A stretch of 64,000 nucleotides of DNA, taken from positions 3,596,001-3,660,000 of the forward strand of contig NZ_CP009933.1 of the NCBI RefSeq assembly GCF_000968375.1, in the 5' to 3' direction. The position numbers were made by a program, and so were the translations under genes. The stretch comes from Clostridium scatologenes. Its GTDB lineage: Bacteria > Bacillota > Clostridia > Clostridiales > Clostridiaceae. Positions within the stretch are counted from its first letter, which is position 1. Each line of letters opens with the position of its first letter. The notes beneath the pieces are model-generated. The model worked only from the letters and a program-made list of their open reading frames with translations, was not told where the DNA came from and ran no database searches. This document shows, one piece after another, positions 27,669-35,258 of this stretch.

Positions 27669-28916
27669 CTAATCATCAATGGTAAACTTTGAAATATCAT
27701 CAAAACTGTAATCCCAATGTTTGTTAGAGTATAACTCTTTAACAATATTATTTACTTCATCCTCAGTTAAATCATAGTTAACTGTCCAAATAATATTTCT
27801 TAACCCTCTTGGAGCTACTATAAATTGTCCAGGAGGAACATTTTCAAAATTGATATTCTCATCCAATTTCTTGTTACTCAATATATTTGTCCAAAAATTA
27901 TTTTTAGAAAAACTTAATTTATAATAATATGGTAAAAAATATTCTATGCCCGCTTCTCCATATTTTTCTCTAACAACAATATTAATTAGTTTTTTATTAT
28001 TATAATTTATAATCTTAGAGTGAATAATTAAAGAGGATATTTTATTTTTCAGTTCTTCAACATATTTCTGATTTATGTTATTGCTATTTGTAAAACTAGA
28101 TAAAACAAACGAGGACATTATATCTTCATTATTATTTAGGCAATTATATGCTAATCTACTAACTAAATATTTAATTTTTTTTAATTTTTCATGATTTACC
28201 TTTATAGCAACTAAATCTAAATTTAAGTTTTCTACAATGTTTTTTAATATAACATTTACATCATTTTCAGTATTTGATTTGGAAATGCAGGCTATTATTT
28301 TACTATAAGGCATACCTATGAGTGGACCTCTTTCTATATAAGTAAGTATATTTTTTGTGGTATTTACCTTATTTTTACCCAATTCATATACTATTTCAAT
28401 AAGGTTCATATAACACATATCAAGTACTAATATATCTATATCAACACCAGTATCAGCTTTAACAAGATTTATTGCTTTACACATTTCCGATACACCCATC
28501 ATACAAGGCTTACTTTGACTTAAATCTGGAAGGGTTGCAACAAAATATGCACCATGACCCGAAAGTATAAGCATGTATTTCCTAGCCTTATAGGTATTAA
28601 TTCCCCAAATGATAAAATCATATAAAGTTTTATAATCTGCCATATTAACTTTTCCTAAATCTTTAAGTAACATGGATTTATCTTTTAAAATATAGTATCT
28701 TCTTACACCTGTCCATACTTCATTATCAAAAGAAATATTGCAAGTAGGTCTTATTATCTTAACAACATCTCTCGATTCCCTTCCTATTTGCATCACTACA
28801 CTTATATTAGAACTTGAACCTACTTTTTCTGCATCTAATTTTGATTCCCATATTTCTGGTTCTAGCTCGTTGTTACCATTTGCATATATAAGTATAGTCC
28901 ATTCTTTTCTTTTCAT
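27669..28916 (-). CDS. Clostripain-family (C11) cysteine peptidase-like protein
   Basis: 415 residues. The start EWTILIYANGNNELEP is the hallmark of the C11 family. The catalytic pair is seen as H121 in LSGHGAYF and C168 in LVLDMCYMN. No signal peptide is present, unlike secreted clostripain, so it should act inside the cell or leave by another route. C11 peptidases cut after Arg/Lys; activity here is inferred. The gene is monocistronic with an AGAGAGG ribosome site. Confidence 0.85.
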   Translation of the reverse strand: MKRKEWTILIYANGNNELEPEIWESKLDAEKVGSSSNISVVMQIGRESRDVVKIIRPTCNISFDNEVWTGVRRYYILKDKSMLLKDLGKVNMADYKTLYDFIIWGINTYKARKYMLILSGHGAYFVATLPDLSQSKPCMMGVSEMCKAINLVKADTGVDIDILVLDMCYMNLIEIVYELGKNKVNTTKNILTYIERGPLIGMPYSKIIACISKSNTENDVNVILKNIVENLNLDLVAIKVNHEKLKKIKYLVSRLAYNCLNNNEDIMSSFVLSSFTNSNNINQKYVEELKNKISSLIIHSKIINYNNKKLINIVVREKYGEAGIEYFLPYYYKLSFSKNNFWTNILSNKKLDENINFENVPPGQFIVAPRGLRNIIWTVNYDLTEDEVNNIVKELYSNKHWDYSFDDISKFTIDD

Positions 28917-29064
28917 ATTTTAAATACCTCTCTTTAAATAATTAGTTATTTAAAGTTTTCTATAATCACTGTTAAGTAGAATTCATTATAAATATTTTAT
29001 GAATGGAGATATTTAAATGTTACTGTTAAAAATATACTAAGTCTAATTGATAACACTGTGTATT

Positions 29065-29235
29065 TGGCGGAGGCGAGGGGTGTCGAACCCCTGTCCAAAA
29101 CGATAATACCTAAACATCCATAAGTGTATTTCTTATTTTAACATTCCCTACACCAGGCATCCATGAACAGGATTCTAGTTTAAGTAGATTCATAAATCCT
29201 GTTCCTATAGCAAAGCTTACATAGAGTCATTAATA
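29065..29235 (-). ncRNA. ssrA: 3' fragment of tmRNA (ssrA), probable integration scar
   Basis: On the minus strand the segment ends with the tRNA-like part of tmRNA: T-arm AGGGG-TTCGACA-CCCCT, acceptor strand CGCCTCC, then G and CCA (29065-29067). Upstream is a pseudoknot-like stem (AACAGGATT / AATCCTGTT). There is no 5' half, no tag-peptide frame and no GGAGGCG-type 5' acceptor strand within the next 400 bases. Islands and prophages integrate into the 3' end of ssrA and leave such fragments. The 5' limit is uncertain; the last part (TAGCAAAGC...) may belong to an R1-like repeat. Confidence 0.75.
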
Positions 29236-29287
29236 AATTGTTAACAATTTGTTTTATACCAAAACACATGCTGTATTTTCATATATA

Positions 29288-29505
29288 CTATGCTAAAAAA
29301 TTCGGTAAATCTTCTATCCATGTTTTAAAACTATCACAATATTCTTCAACTTCCCTTTTATCATCATAGTAATAATATACTTTTGAATCTAATGTACTTA
29401 TACAAAAATAATCTCCATTTCCTATTCCATAGAATGGTATCATATTTGCATTACAATTACCATTTTTCATTTCATGATTATATATATCTTCTATTGTATC
29501 ATTAA
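29288..29505 (-). pseudogene. SMI1/KNR4 (SUKH) immunity protein, C-terminal remnant
   Basis: About 70 codons reading FNDTIEDIYNHEMKNGNC, then IPFYGIGNGDYFCIS and ending KTWIEDLPNFLA, the typical end of SUKH-fold immunity proteins. The N-terminal half is missing. A start with ribosome site upstream (29545 region, MERTILKLF) runs into a stop, so the gene is broken. No toxin remnant is seen beside it. Confidence 0.65.
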
Positions 29506-29808
29506 AATAATTTTAATATAGTTCTTTCCATATCGATCAATAATTCTCCTTTATAGACTAATTCTAGGCTAATAACTTTATAACTTATTGATTTTATTTT
29601 TCTTATCTGGATTATCCTCAAAGTTATACCTACATGCTCGAAATATTGATTTTACTAGGTTTCATCTGTCCAAGTGACACCCAAATTATACCCAAATGCA
29701 TCCAACTTTAACCCTAAAAAAGAAAACTTCAACAGACACCATTTCAGCATCCATTGAAGTTTTGCTATTAGCTTGATTTAGACACCAAATTGAAGTGAAA
29801 ATTAATAT
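29506..29808. other. Intergenic region with R3 repeat
   Basis: 29725-29761 forms AACTTCAA / TTGAAGTT around the same loop as at 18790, with paired base changes. Sequence after it to about 29790 is also shared. No gene is seen. Confidence 0.5.
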
Positions 29809-30312
29809 TTATTTCAATGCTTCTTCCAATATCATCTTTTCATTTTCTCCTATATCTTTTACAACAATACTACAAATCATCTCATTGCTATCTAATCCAA
29901 ATCCTACACTATCATTTTGTACAATTGATTCTATTTCATTTTCTGAAAATAAAATATATACCTTATTAGCACCTATATAAACCTTTAATTCACCTTTTTC
30001 ATCTACATAGGTTTTATTCATAAATTTATCTACTTGAATAACAGGAATTCCTTCGATAACTTTTAAATTTTTAGTGTTCAAATTATCAATTTTATATACA
30101 TTATCACTCAAAGTTAATGTAATAGAACGTATATCTCCTGTGTTTTTTCCCATACCTATTTCCATTAAGGATTTTTTTAAGTCTCCGGTTCTCCAATATA
30201 TCGTTGGTTCCTTTGATATATTCCATGAATCAAATTCAATATTTATGGGCGTATACACATCAAATTCAATATTTGCAGATTTTTTTTCTTTATATTCTAA
30301 AACTCTCAACAT
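29809..30312 (-). CDS. Putative immunity protein for the 30337 toxin cassette
   Basis: 167 residues, starting 24 bases after the toxin stop with an AAAGGTAGG-type site. No signal or membrane segment. Its C-terminal part (VYILFSENEIESIVQN... SIVVKDIGENEKMILEE) has the same arrangement as the immunity protein at 4933-5448, and the toxins they follow are related. This parallel is the best support for the call. Confidence 0.65.
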   Translation of the reverse strand: MLRVLEYKEKKSANIEFDVYTPINIEFDSWNISKEPTIYWRTGDLKKSLMEIGMGKNTGDIRSITLTLSDNVYKIDNLNTKNLKVIEGIPVIQVDKFMNKTYVDEKGELKVYIGANKVYILFSENEIESIVQNDSVGFGLDSNEMICSIVVKDIGENEKMILEEALK

Positions 30313-30336
30313 ATAAGTTTTCCTACCTTTCTTTAC

Positions 30337-30705
30337 TTATGGTTTGTATACAGCATGTTTTATTACTGGTAACAATCCATTTCCACGTGGCTTACTGAAT
30401 ATTAGTTCACAATTACCTTCATTCATAATTTCATCATATTTTACACCTTGCTTAACAGCACCTTCAACAGACCTTTGGAAACTAGATAATAAAGTTTGAC
30501 TGTTTATTGGCATACCATGAGTAATTGGGTCTTTTGTTATATATTCAACCATATGTTTAGTACCATTGGGATGAACCCAAAATCTCTCACCATCTGCTGT
30601 TATTTCAAATGATTTAGGTATTTTTGTTCCTTCATACATAGATTGAGTAATTTTTATATTACCCCACACTGTACCAACAGCGTTACTTACCCCCTTGAGG
30701 CTGAA
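30337..30705 (-). CDS. Silent toxin cassette, hinge-only type; toxin related to the full-length gene's
   Basis: The frame is open from about 30705 and begins DYSFSLKGVSNAVGTVWGNI. The toxin domain (WGNIKITQSMYEGTKIP, HPNGTKHMVEYI, then LPVIKHAVYKP) is a diverged relative of residues 372-501 of the full-length toxin (TVWGNI, NATEHMGEYV, YHAKMLK). Only a GTG at 30669 could serve as start and no ribosome site is visible, so it is probably silent. The paired immunity gene follows. Confidence 0.7.
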   Translation of the reverse strand, partial: FSLKGVSNAVGTVWGNIKITQSMYEGTKIPKSFEITADGERFWVHPNGTKHMVEYITKDPITHGMPINSQTLLSSFQRSVEGAVKQGVKYDEIMNEGNCELIFSKPRGNGLLPVIKHAVYKP

Positions 30706-30722
30706 ACTGTAGTCACAAAAGT

Positions 30723-30757
30723 TAATGGTAGCAACAGCTTTTAACTGTTTCTACCAC
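30723..30757. terminator. Spacer hairpin ahead of the 30337 cassette
   Basis: AATGGTAG(CAACAG) pairs with (CTGTTT)CTACCACT, imperfect; equivalent to 11582-11618. Confidence 0.45.
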
Positions 30758-30785
30758 TTTAACATTGATTTTTCTTTGGGCCTAT

Positions 30786-30815
30786 ACTCACTACAGAATT
30801 ACAATTATGCAGTCA
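30786..30815. repeat. Inter-cassette palindrome, copy 4
   Basis: ACTCACTACAGAATTACAAT followed by TATGCAGTCA, nearly the same as 11648-11675. Confidence 0.6.
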
Positions 30816-30906
30816 ATTATCTTATAGTGTTTATTAATTCTGCTGTGCTATTCCAAAAAACTTTTTTATTCAGTTAGTTACATCCTAATTATGTATTAAG
30901 TTTTTT

Positions 30907-31500
30907 TTAAATATCAATATCATTATCATCTAAAATAGCCACTACTTTATCTTTATTGAAAATAGCCATATATCCACTTGGTAATGCTAATGTTTGAATT
31001 ATTGATGGTCTAATTTTTATTAATTGATATGCATAGTACGCCTCTAATTCATTATTAGCAATTGATTCATCAACTGGCCCAATATACCATCCTGAGTCAC
31101 CTTTTTCATGTTGCTTATTTCTCTCTAGATAAATGTTATCTAGCTCTAATACTCCCTTAGTGCATATTATCTTGTCTTGGAATGAAATCATTTCTCCATC
31201 TAGATTTAATTTATTTAAAAGAATCCCCTGTTCTAATTGTACCCACAATGATATTGTTAGGTCGTTAGTGCTATTACTAAATGGATTTTTGTTGTAATCA
31301 GGTGCAACTACGTCGAACCCATCGATATTTTCTATTATTGTAAATATGCTCCATCCTACTTGAACTTTAAATTTATCCTTTAGCTTACTTAATTCAATAT
31401 TGCCTATTATTTCAAGTAGTGCTTCAGCTTGCTCCCTTAAGTATTCTTCAGAATTTACCCTAAATAGCTTGTGACCAATCTTTTTTTTAGTATTTATAAT
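30907..31500 (-). CDS. Putative DUF2185/Imm33-like immunity protein; start codon unclear
   Basis: An open frame of nearly 200 codons reads KIGHKLFRVNSEEYLREQAE, then VGWSIFTIIENIDGFDVVAP, DYNKNPFSNSTNDLT and KGDSGWYIGPVDESI to the stop at 30907. It resembles Imm33/DUF2185 immunity proteins. No ATG, GTG or TTG lies near the expected start. The best candidate is ATT at about 31501, eight bases behind GAGAGG, overlapping the toxin end; the next usable start is a TTG at 31248, which would lose half the protein. Either a rare start or a change in the A8 run at 31484-31491 is possible. Confidence 0.6.
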   Translation of the reverse strand: MINTKKKIGHKLFRVNSEEYLREQAEALLEIIGNIELSKLKDKFKVQVGWSIFTIIENIDGFDVVAPDYNKNPFSNSTNDLTISLWVQLEQGILLNKLNLDGEMISFQDKIICTKGVLELDNIYLERNKQHEKGDSGWYIGPVDESIANNELEAYYAYQLIKIRPSIIQTLALPSGYMAIFNKDKVVAILDDNDIDI

Positions 31501-32068
31501 TTCTTTAACCTCTCTTCAATCGCTTTTTGCAATTCAGCTCTAGCTGAACTTTCTAGTTCTAACATATTATTTCTTACATCACTTGGAACCTCTCCTAATT
31601 TTGAATGACCTACCCATTCATCCCAATTCTTTGCACCTTTTGATACCTTGCTTGACTTACCTAGCCCTATGAAATTATCCTTTAAATTCAGTATTTCTAT
31701 TTGTTGGCTTTTTGATAATTGAGAAAAACCAGGGATATTAACAATTTCTTTCATAGGTACAATGTGGTCCGCTTCAAGAACATCTACCTCATATCCATAG
31801 ACAGAGTCCTAATTTCATCACTTGGCGTCTTCTTTCTAAGACTACTGTATTCTGATTTTGTTATAGGATTACCTTACACCTTTGTAGGTGAAACAAAAAC
31901 AGTTCCTGCCGATATCTCCGGTTCATTAGTATAAGCAAGTTTATAACCATATGTTTTAGTGCTAATAACTTGACCATCTTTTGTTATTATATCATCATTA
32001 GGAAGTTCTACTCCATTAAATGTAGGTGGAGAATTTTCTGTTAAAACATACAAAAAGTTAAACACCAC
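31494..32068 (-). pseudogene. Silent HNH-nuclease toxin cassette, broken
   Basis: The conserved segment (YVLTENSPPTFNGVELPNDD ... FVSPTKV) starts at about 32050 and stops at a TAA (about 31873). The same frame goes on as GNPITKSEYSSLRKKTPSDE, then a frameshift leads into VDVLEADHIVPMKEIVNIPG and LKDNFIGLGKSSKVSKGAKN to 31494. ADHIVP holds the paired D-H of an HNH nuclease. A stop, a frameshift and loss of the upstream segment at a junction not seen in other cassettes make it inactive. The immunity gene behind it is open. Confidence 0.75.
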
Positions 32069-32074
32069 GTTGAA

Positions 32075-32098
32075 TATTACTTCAACGCGGTCTTTATA
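32075..32098 (-). terminator. Terminator-like hairpin
   Basis: On the minus strand GCGTTGAA and TTCAACGTGG pair around GTAATA, behind the immunity gene at 32184-32651 and ahead of the HNH cassette remnant. Confidence 0.5.
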
Positions 32099-32183
32099 AA
32101 CGATAACCTTTTATATTCTTCCTCTATGTATTTATTTATTTTTCTACAGTTACATTCTCTATATCCTGAAAATATGATTTATT

Positions 32184-32651
32184 TTACTCTCTTTGTTCTT
32201 TACATATGCTATTGTATATTCCAAATTCAGGATATACATCCCAATTCCCTTGAACACTAAAGTTTCCTTCCTTTTGTACTATTTGTCCTGTTATTTCATT
32301 TTTTTCGCTCATCATCGTACTACCATCCTGTAAAAAAGTAAAGTGCATAGTACCTAAAACTTTATCGCTCCCTACTTCATATTCCCAATATGAAGATTCG
32401 ATTAAGGAAAGTTTATTTTTTTCAACCTCCTTAAATGAATAATATAAATAATTTCTTTTATTCTCATCTAAAAAATAGACACTTACCCATACTCCTGCTA
32501 CATTAACTATATACTTCTCTGTATCATTTTCAATGATAACAGCAGTATAACTTTTTCTCTCAGAATGCCTTTTGCAAGCCTCCTCTTTACTTATATCCTT
32601 ATGAGTTTCTTTATAAAATAATGACCATTTTTCACAATATCTTATTTTCAC
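32184..32651 (-). CDS. Putative immunity protein (coupled to 32651-32854)
   Basis: 155 residues starting at a GTG that overlaps the stop of the preceding frame (TAGTG), the same coupling style as at 12379. The protein is strand-rich (SYTAVIIENDTEKYIVNVAG, WVSVYFLDENKRNYLYYSF), without signal or membrane segment. Family not recognised. Position and coupling suggest immunity to the toxin fragment before it. Confidence 0.6.
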   Translation of the reverse strand: MKIRYCEKWSLFYKETHKDISKEEACKRHSERKSYTAVIIENDTEKYIVNVAGVWVSVYFLDENKRNYLYYSFKEVEKNKLSLIESSYWEYEVGSDKVLGTMHFTFLQDGSTMMSEKNEITGQIVQKEGNFSVQGNWDVYPEFGIYNSICKEQRE

Positions 32652-32854
32652 TATTTATATACATTCCCTTCAATATCTGGTATTACTATATGCAACTCTT
32701 TTGCCTTCTTTATAACTTTTATAGGAACATTCCATTCATTATCTAATCTAAATGTAAAATTAATCCATACTTTTTCATTATTTTCTTTATACTCTTTATA
32801 TAATTCTTCCTTACTCCTTTCATTTACTCTTTCTACTTCAACATTGCTATACAC
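32651..32854 (-). pseudogene. Toxin C-terminal fragment without module or hinge
   Basis: 67 codons (YSNVEVERVNERSKEELYKE, then WNVPIKVIKKAKELHIVIPD). The frame can be read back as SNIINGVV to a stop at about 32876, with no ribosome site; only GTG is available as start. It is placed directly between one immunity gene (32888-33196) and another (32184-32651). I read it as the remaining end of an orphan toxin whose upstream part was lost. Confidence 0.5.
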
Positions 32855-32887
32855 TACACCATTTATAATATTAGACTACAGTAGTTT

Positions 32888-33196
32888 TTATACTTCAATC
32901 TTCTCTTCAATAACATATAAATCACCAAGTTTTATTTTTAAAAGCTTAACTGCATCGTCAATCATTTTTAAATATCCTTCTCTATCTATTTCACTGCTAA
33001 ATCCAATGTACTTAAACTCAATTAAATCATTTATAAAAAGATTATCATAGATATTTTGAATTTTTACAAAAACTTCGTCTGCTTGCTTATCATCTGCTAA
33101 CTCCTTAGGCAAATCATTGCCTATTAGTTCCCCTTTATCATTATATATCCAAATGGGAAAACATTTGTAATCAAGATATATCTTTATTTTCTTCAT
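32888..33196 (-). CDS. Putative immunity protein for the 33209 toxin
   Basis: 102 residues, 12 bases after the toxin stop, with a strong AGGAGGAG ribosome site. The start is MKKIKIYLDYKCFPIWIYND; the rest is a helical, acidic protein ending IKLGDLYVIEEKIEV. No signal or membrane segment. Immunity is inferred from position; I do not recognise the family. Confidence 0.65.
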   Translation of the reverse strand: MKKIKIYLDYKCFPIWIYNDKGELIGNDLPKELADDKQADEVFVKIQNIYDNLFINDLIEFKYIGFSSEIDREGYLKMIDDAVKLLKIKLGDLYVIEEKIEV

Positions 33197-33208
33197 AAAA
33201 TTCTCCTC

Positions 33209-33940
33209 CTATGGCCATGTAGTAGGATTAGCACCAACTATGTACCCATTATCCCCCACCGTTATTGCTATATGATATGTTTTTCCTTCAAACGTTACTT
33301 CATATATTGGTCTTCCAGTTCCTCTGCCTTGATAATCAACGACCTTACCATTAGTTAGTGATTCCATCACTAAGTCTTGGATTTTATCTTGTTGTACGCC
33401 TTTTTTTGCAAAATCGTCAGCATGATCTAAAATATGTTGTATTCTTGCTTTAGAATTACCATTTTCAAGCCAAACTAATTTTCCATCAGCAGTTTTAGCT
33501 ACAGCTACTACATCATCTGGACTATATTTAACCCCACTACTTGCAAGTTCATCAACTAAATCAGCAGATTTCCAACTAGCTTTCCCCGCCCCCTCTATAG
33601 GTGAAACAAAAACGATCCCTGTTGATATCTTCGGTTCATTAGTATAAACAAGTTTATAGCCATATGTTTTAGTGCTAATAACTTGACCATCTTTTGTTAT
33701 TATATCATCATTGGGAAGCTCTACTCCATTAAATGTAGGTGGAGAATTTTCTGTTGAAACATAAGTATAAATATATCCACCTTTTTCATAAGTTATTTGC
33801 TTAGGCAAATTAGATATCTCATTTGAAGAATATGTCTTAAGTCCAACATTAAATCCTAAAATATCACACTTAATATATTTTTCTGCTTCTTTATATGTAA
33901 ATACAGTTTCTTTTATTTTCTTATATTCATCTTCTCCCAA
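33209..33940 (-). CDS. Silent toxin cassette, best preserved; BECR-like RNase toxin (type 35-like)
   Basis: The frame from the TTG at 33940 holds the conserved segment (EYKKIKETVFTYKEAEKYI ... FVSPIEGAGKA) and an unbroken toxin domain of about 120 residues. Its features are WLENGNSKARIQHILDHADD, GRGTGRPIYEVTFEGKTYHI and AITVGDNGYIVGANP. This His plus strand pattern resembles BECR-fold RNase toxins, perhaps type 35; the exact family is tentative. The 5' end is cut at the GCATAT junction next to antiporter flank sequence, so there is no secretion domain or promoter. It could become a working toxin by recombination into the full-length gene. Confidence 0.75.
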   Translation of the reverse strand: MGEDEYKKIKETVFTYKEAEKYIKCDILGFNVGLKTYSSNEISNLPKQITYEKGGYIYTYVSTENSPPTFNGVELPNDDIITKDGQVISTKTYGYKLVYTNEPKISTGIVFVSPIEGAGKASWKSADLVDELASSGVKYSPDDVVAVAKTADGKLVWLENGNSKARIQHILDHADDFAKKGVQQDKIQDLVMESLTNGKVVDYQGRGTGRPIYEVTFEGKTYHIAITVGDNGYIVGANPTTWP

Positions 33941-33956
33941 AACAATCTTTGCATAT

Positions 33957-34113
33957 ATTTGTAATTAGTAAAGAAATTAACAGCAAGCATAAACTTCTAG
34001 TTTTTGTTGCTAATAGCTTTATCTTAATAAATCACTTTCAATATAATTTAAATTTTTTCTGAGTACAGATGCTATATTCCAACTAATCTCTCCATTTTCA
34101 AATAACAATTGTA
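33957..34113 (-). pseudogene. Antiporter 3' remnant (third unit)
   Basis: Closely matches the antiporter 3' flank and last 31 codons (stop at 34019-34021). The match ends at AACAATTGTA (34113), where R1 copy d begins. Confidence 0.85.
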
Positions 34114-34114
34114 A

Positions 34115-34197
34115 CAAAGCTTGCTCATTTCACTTCCAATCTTTGTAAGGGGTCAGACTCCTTACAAAAACTGGAACAGTTTTTGTTGCTAGCGAAT
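34115..34197 (+). repeat. R1-related palindromic repeat, copy d (diverged)
   Basis: Long hairpin: TTCCAATCTTTGTAAGG pairs with CCTTACAAAAACTGGAA (34134-34176), ending TTTTTGTTGCTA. The 3' half matches other R1 copies; the 5' half differs. Confidence 0.6.
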
Positions 34198-34248
34198 TTC
34201 TAAATGAGATTTTTCCATTTTATTCTTGTGTATATGTTCTACATAAAT

Positions 34249-34257
34249 ATGGTATAA
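34249..34257 (+). promoter_or_regulatory. Extended -10 promoter of the small gene at 34370
   Basis: TGG-TATAAT matches an extended -10 box. It leaves a leader of about 110 bases with a G-rich part (GCGGGGGTTTTGAATATT ... GCCCC) that may fold. Confidence 0.45.
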
Positions 34258-34369
34258 TTCTAAAGTAGAAATTATAATTCCGTAGTGGATGGCTGCGGGG
34301 GTTTTGAATATTTTATGCCCCTTGGACTATTGGTGAATATTTCATCATAGTTAGGGGGTTGTATTGGAT

Positions 34370-34531
34370 ATGCTAGATACAATTATAAAATGTGTTTCAA
34401 TAATTTATATTATTAGATTAGTTTTACAACATAATCTTTTTGTATATAATTTAAAGATTAAGATTAAGTTTCTTGGTCTTGATATAGAAGTTAAAAGCAA
34501 AGAAAAAAGTGCTCCATCCAGCAAAGATTAG
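34370..34531 (+). CDS. Small membrane-associated protein (53 residues)
   Basis: ATG at 34370 behind TTAGGGGGTTGTATTGGAT, stop TAG at 34529. The first 30 residues are hydrophobic (TIIKCVSIIYIIRLVLQHN) and the end is charged and lysine-rich (IEVKSKEKSAPSSKD). A promoter-like -10, a leader and a terminator frame it tightly, so it looks like a complete transcription unit on the strand opposite to the cassettes. I do not recognise the family. A small membrane-acting peptide (toxin or holin-like) is one possibility. Confidence 0.55.
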   Translation: MLDTIIKCVSIIYIIRLVLQHNLFVYNLKIKIKFLGLDIEVKSKEKSAPSSKD

Positions 34532-34539
34532 CACTTTTT
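34504..34539 (+). terminator. Terminator of the 53-residue gene
   Basis: AAAAAGTGCT (34504-34513) pairs with AGCACTTTTT (34530-34539) and overlaps the stop codon. Confidence 0.8.
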
Positions 34540-34600
34540 CTTCTTAACATATTTAGTTAAAATCCAATAGCCCTAAAACAAAATAAATGTTCTAAGACTT

Positions 34601-34624
34601 AGCTTAGTGTTAACGCACTAAGCT
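34601..34624 (+). terminator. Hairpin AGCTTAGTG / CACTAAGCT
   Basis: Perfect 9-base stem followed by TTTTCTT, about 70 bases after the 53-residue gene. Confidence 0.65.
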
Positions 34625-34689
34625 TTTCTTATTTATATTATATCAAATTTTTTATAAAAATAAACATATATTTTTGCTATTTATTTAGA

Positions 34690-34775
34690 TTATAAGCAGA
34701 ATGCAGCAAAGTAGCAAGCTCCATCATATCAATAAAAGTTTTTTCAGTATTACTTACCCCATTGGGGCTGAAACT
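34690..34775 (-). pseudogene. Hinge-only cassette remnant (toxin almost gone)
   Basis: The frame reads NYSFSPMGVSNTEKTF, then IDMMELATLLHSAYNLNK and stops near 34690. It has the hinge start seen at 11575 and 30705 but only 20 further residues. No immunity gene follows. Confidence 0.6.
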
Positions 34776-34788
34776 GTAGTTGCAAAAC

Positions 34789-34880
34789 AAATGGTAGCAA
34801 CAGCTTTTAACTATTACTACCATTTTAACATTGTTATTTAATTTCCACATTAACCTACTACAGAATTAAGATTATGTGGT
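34789..34880. repeat. Spacer hairpin and inter-cassette palindrome, copy 5
   Basis: AATGGTAGCAACAG...CTATTACTACCATT hairpin at 34789-34826, then CTACTACAGAATTAAGATTA and TGTGGT at 34855-34880. The pair has the same order and spacing as at 11582/11648 and 30723/30786. Confidence 0.6.
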
Positions 34881-34974
34881 ATAAATCTAGATTAACTTTC
34901 TTGATTTATATTACCATTAACTTTTTACACATATTATACATATAGGCTACTATTTTTTTGGCATTAAGTAAAAA

Positions 34975-35247
34975 CTATTTTAATTTATTAACTATATACT
35001 TTACCTTATTTCTAATTTCATTTTCACTGCAATACATGTTAGGAATCTTTAATTCTTCCTCATCATCTGAAAATCTTCCAGTCATCTCACTTAACTTACC
35101 GAATTCATAATTTTCATCTGAACTTAGCTCATCATAATCTACTTCTAAATCATAAATTCTTGTAAATTCGCTGCAGAATATCTTTATTGCATATGAACCA
35201 TTTAGTAATCCATTAATTAAATACCATAAACTTTCTTTTTCCGTCAT
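34975..35247 (-). CDS. Putative immunity protein for the 35259 toxin
   Basis: 90 residues, acidic (ELSSDENYEFGKLSEMTGRF), starting 12 bases after the toxin stop with an AGGAGGA ribosome site. The layout of a short helical acidic protein is similar to colicin-immunity-like proteins. I infer immunity from position and charge. Confidence 0.65.
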   Translation of the reverse strand: MTEKESLWYLINGLLNGSYAIKIFCSEFTRIYDLEVDYDELSSDENYEFGKLSEMTGRFSDDEEELKIPNMYCSENEIRNKVKYIVNKLK

Positions 35248-35258
35248 CAGTATTCCTC

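Noticed and set aside
29065..29470. A complete tmRNA gene
   Set aside because: Only the 3' part is present; no tag-peptide frame or 5' acceptor strand is found, and the expected 5' half is occupied by an immunity remnant.
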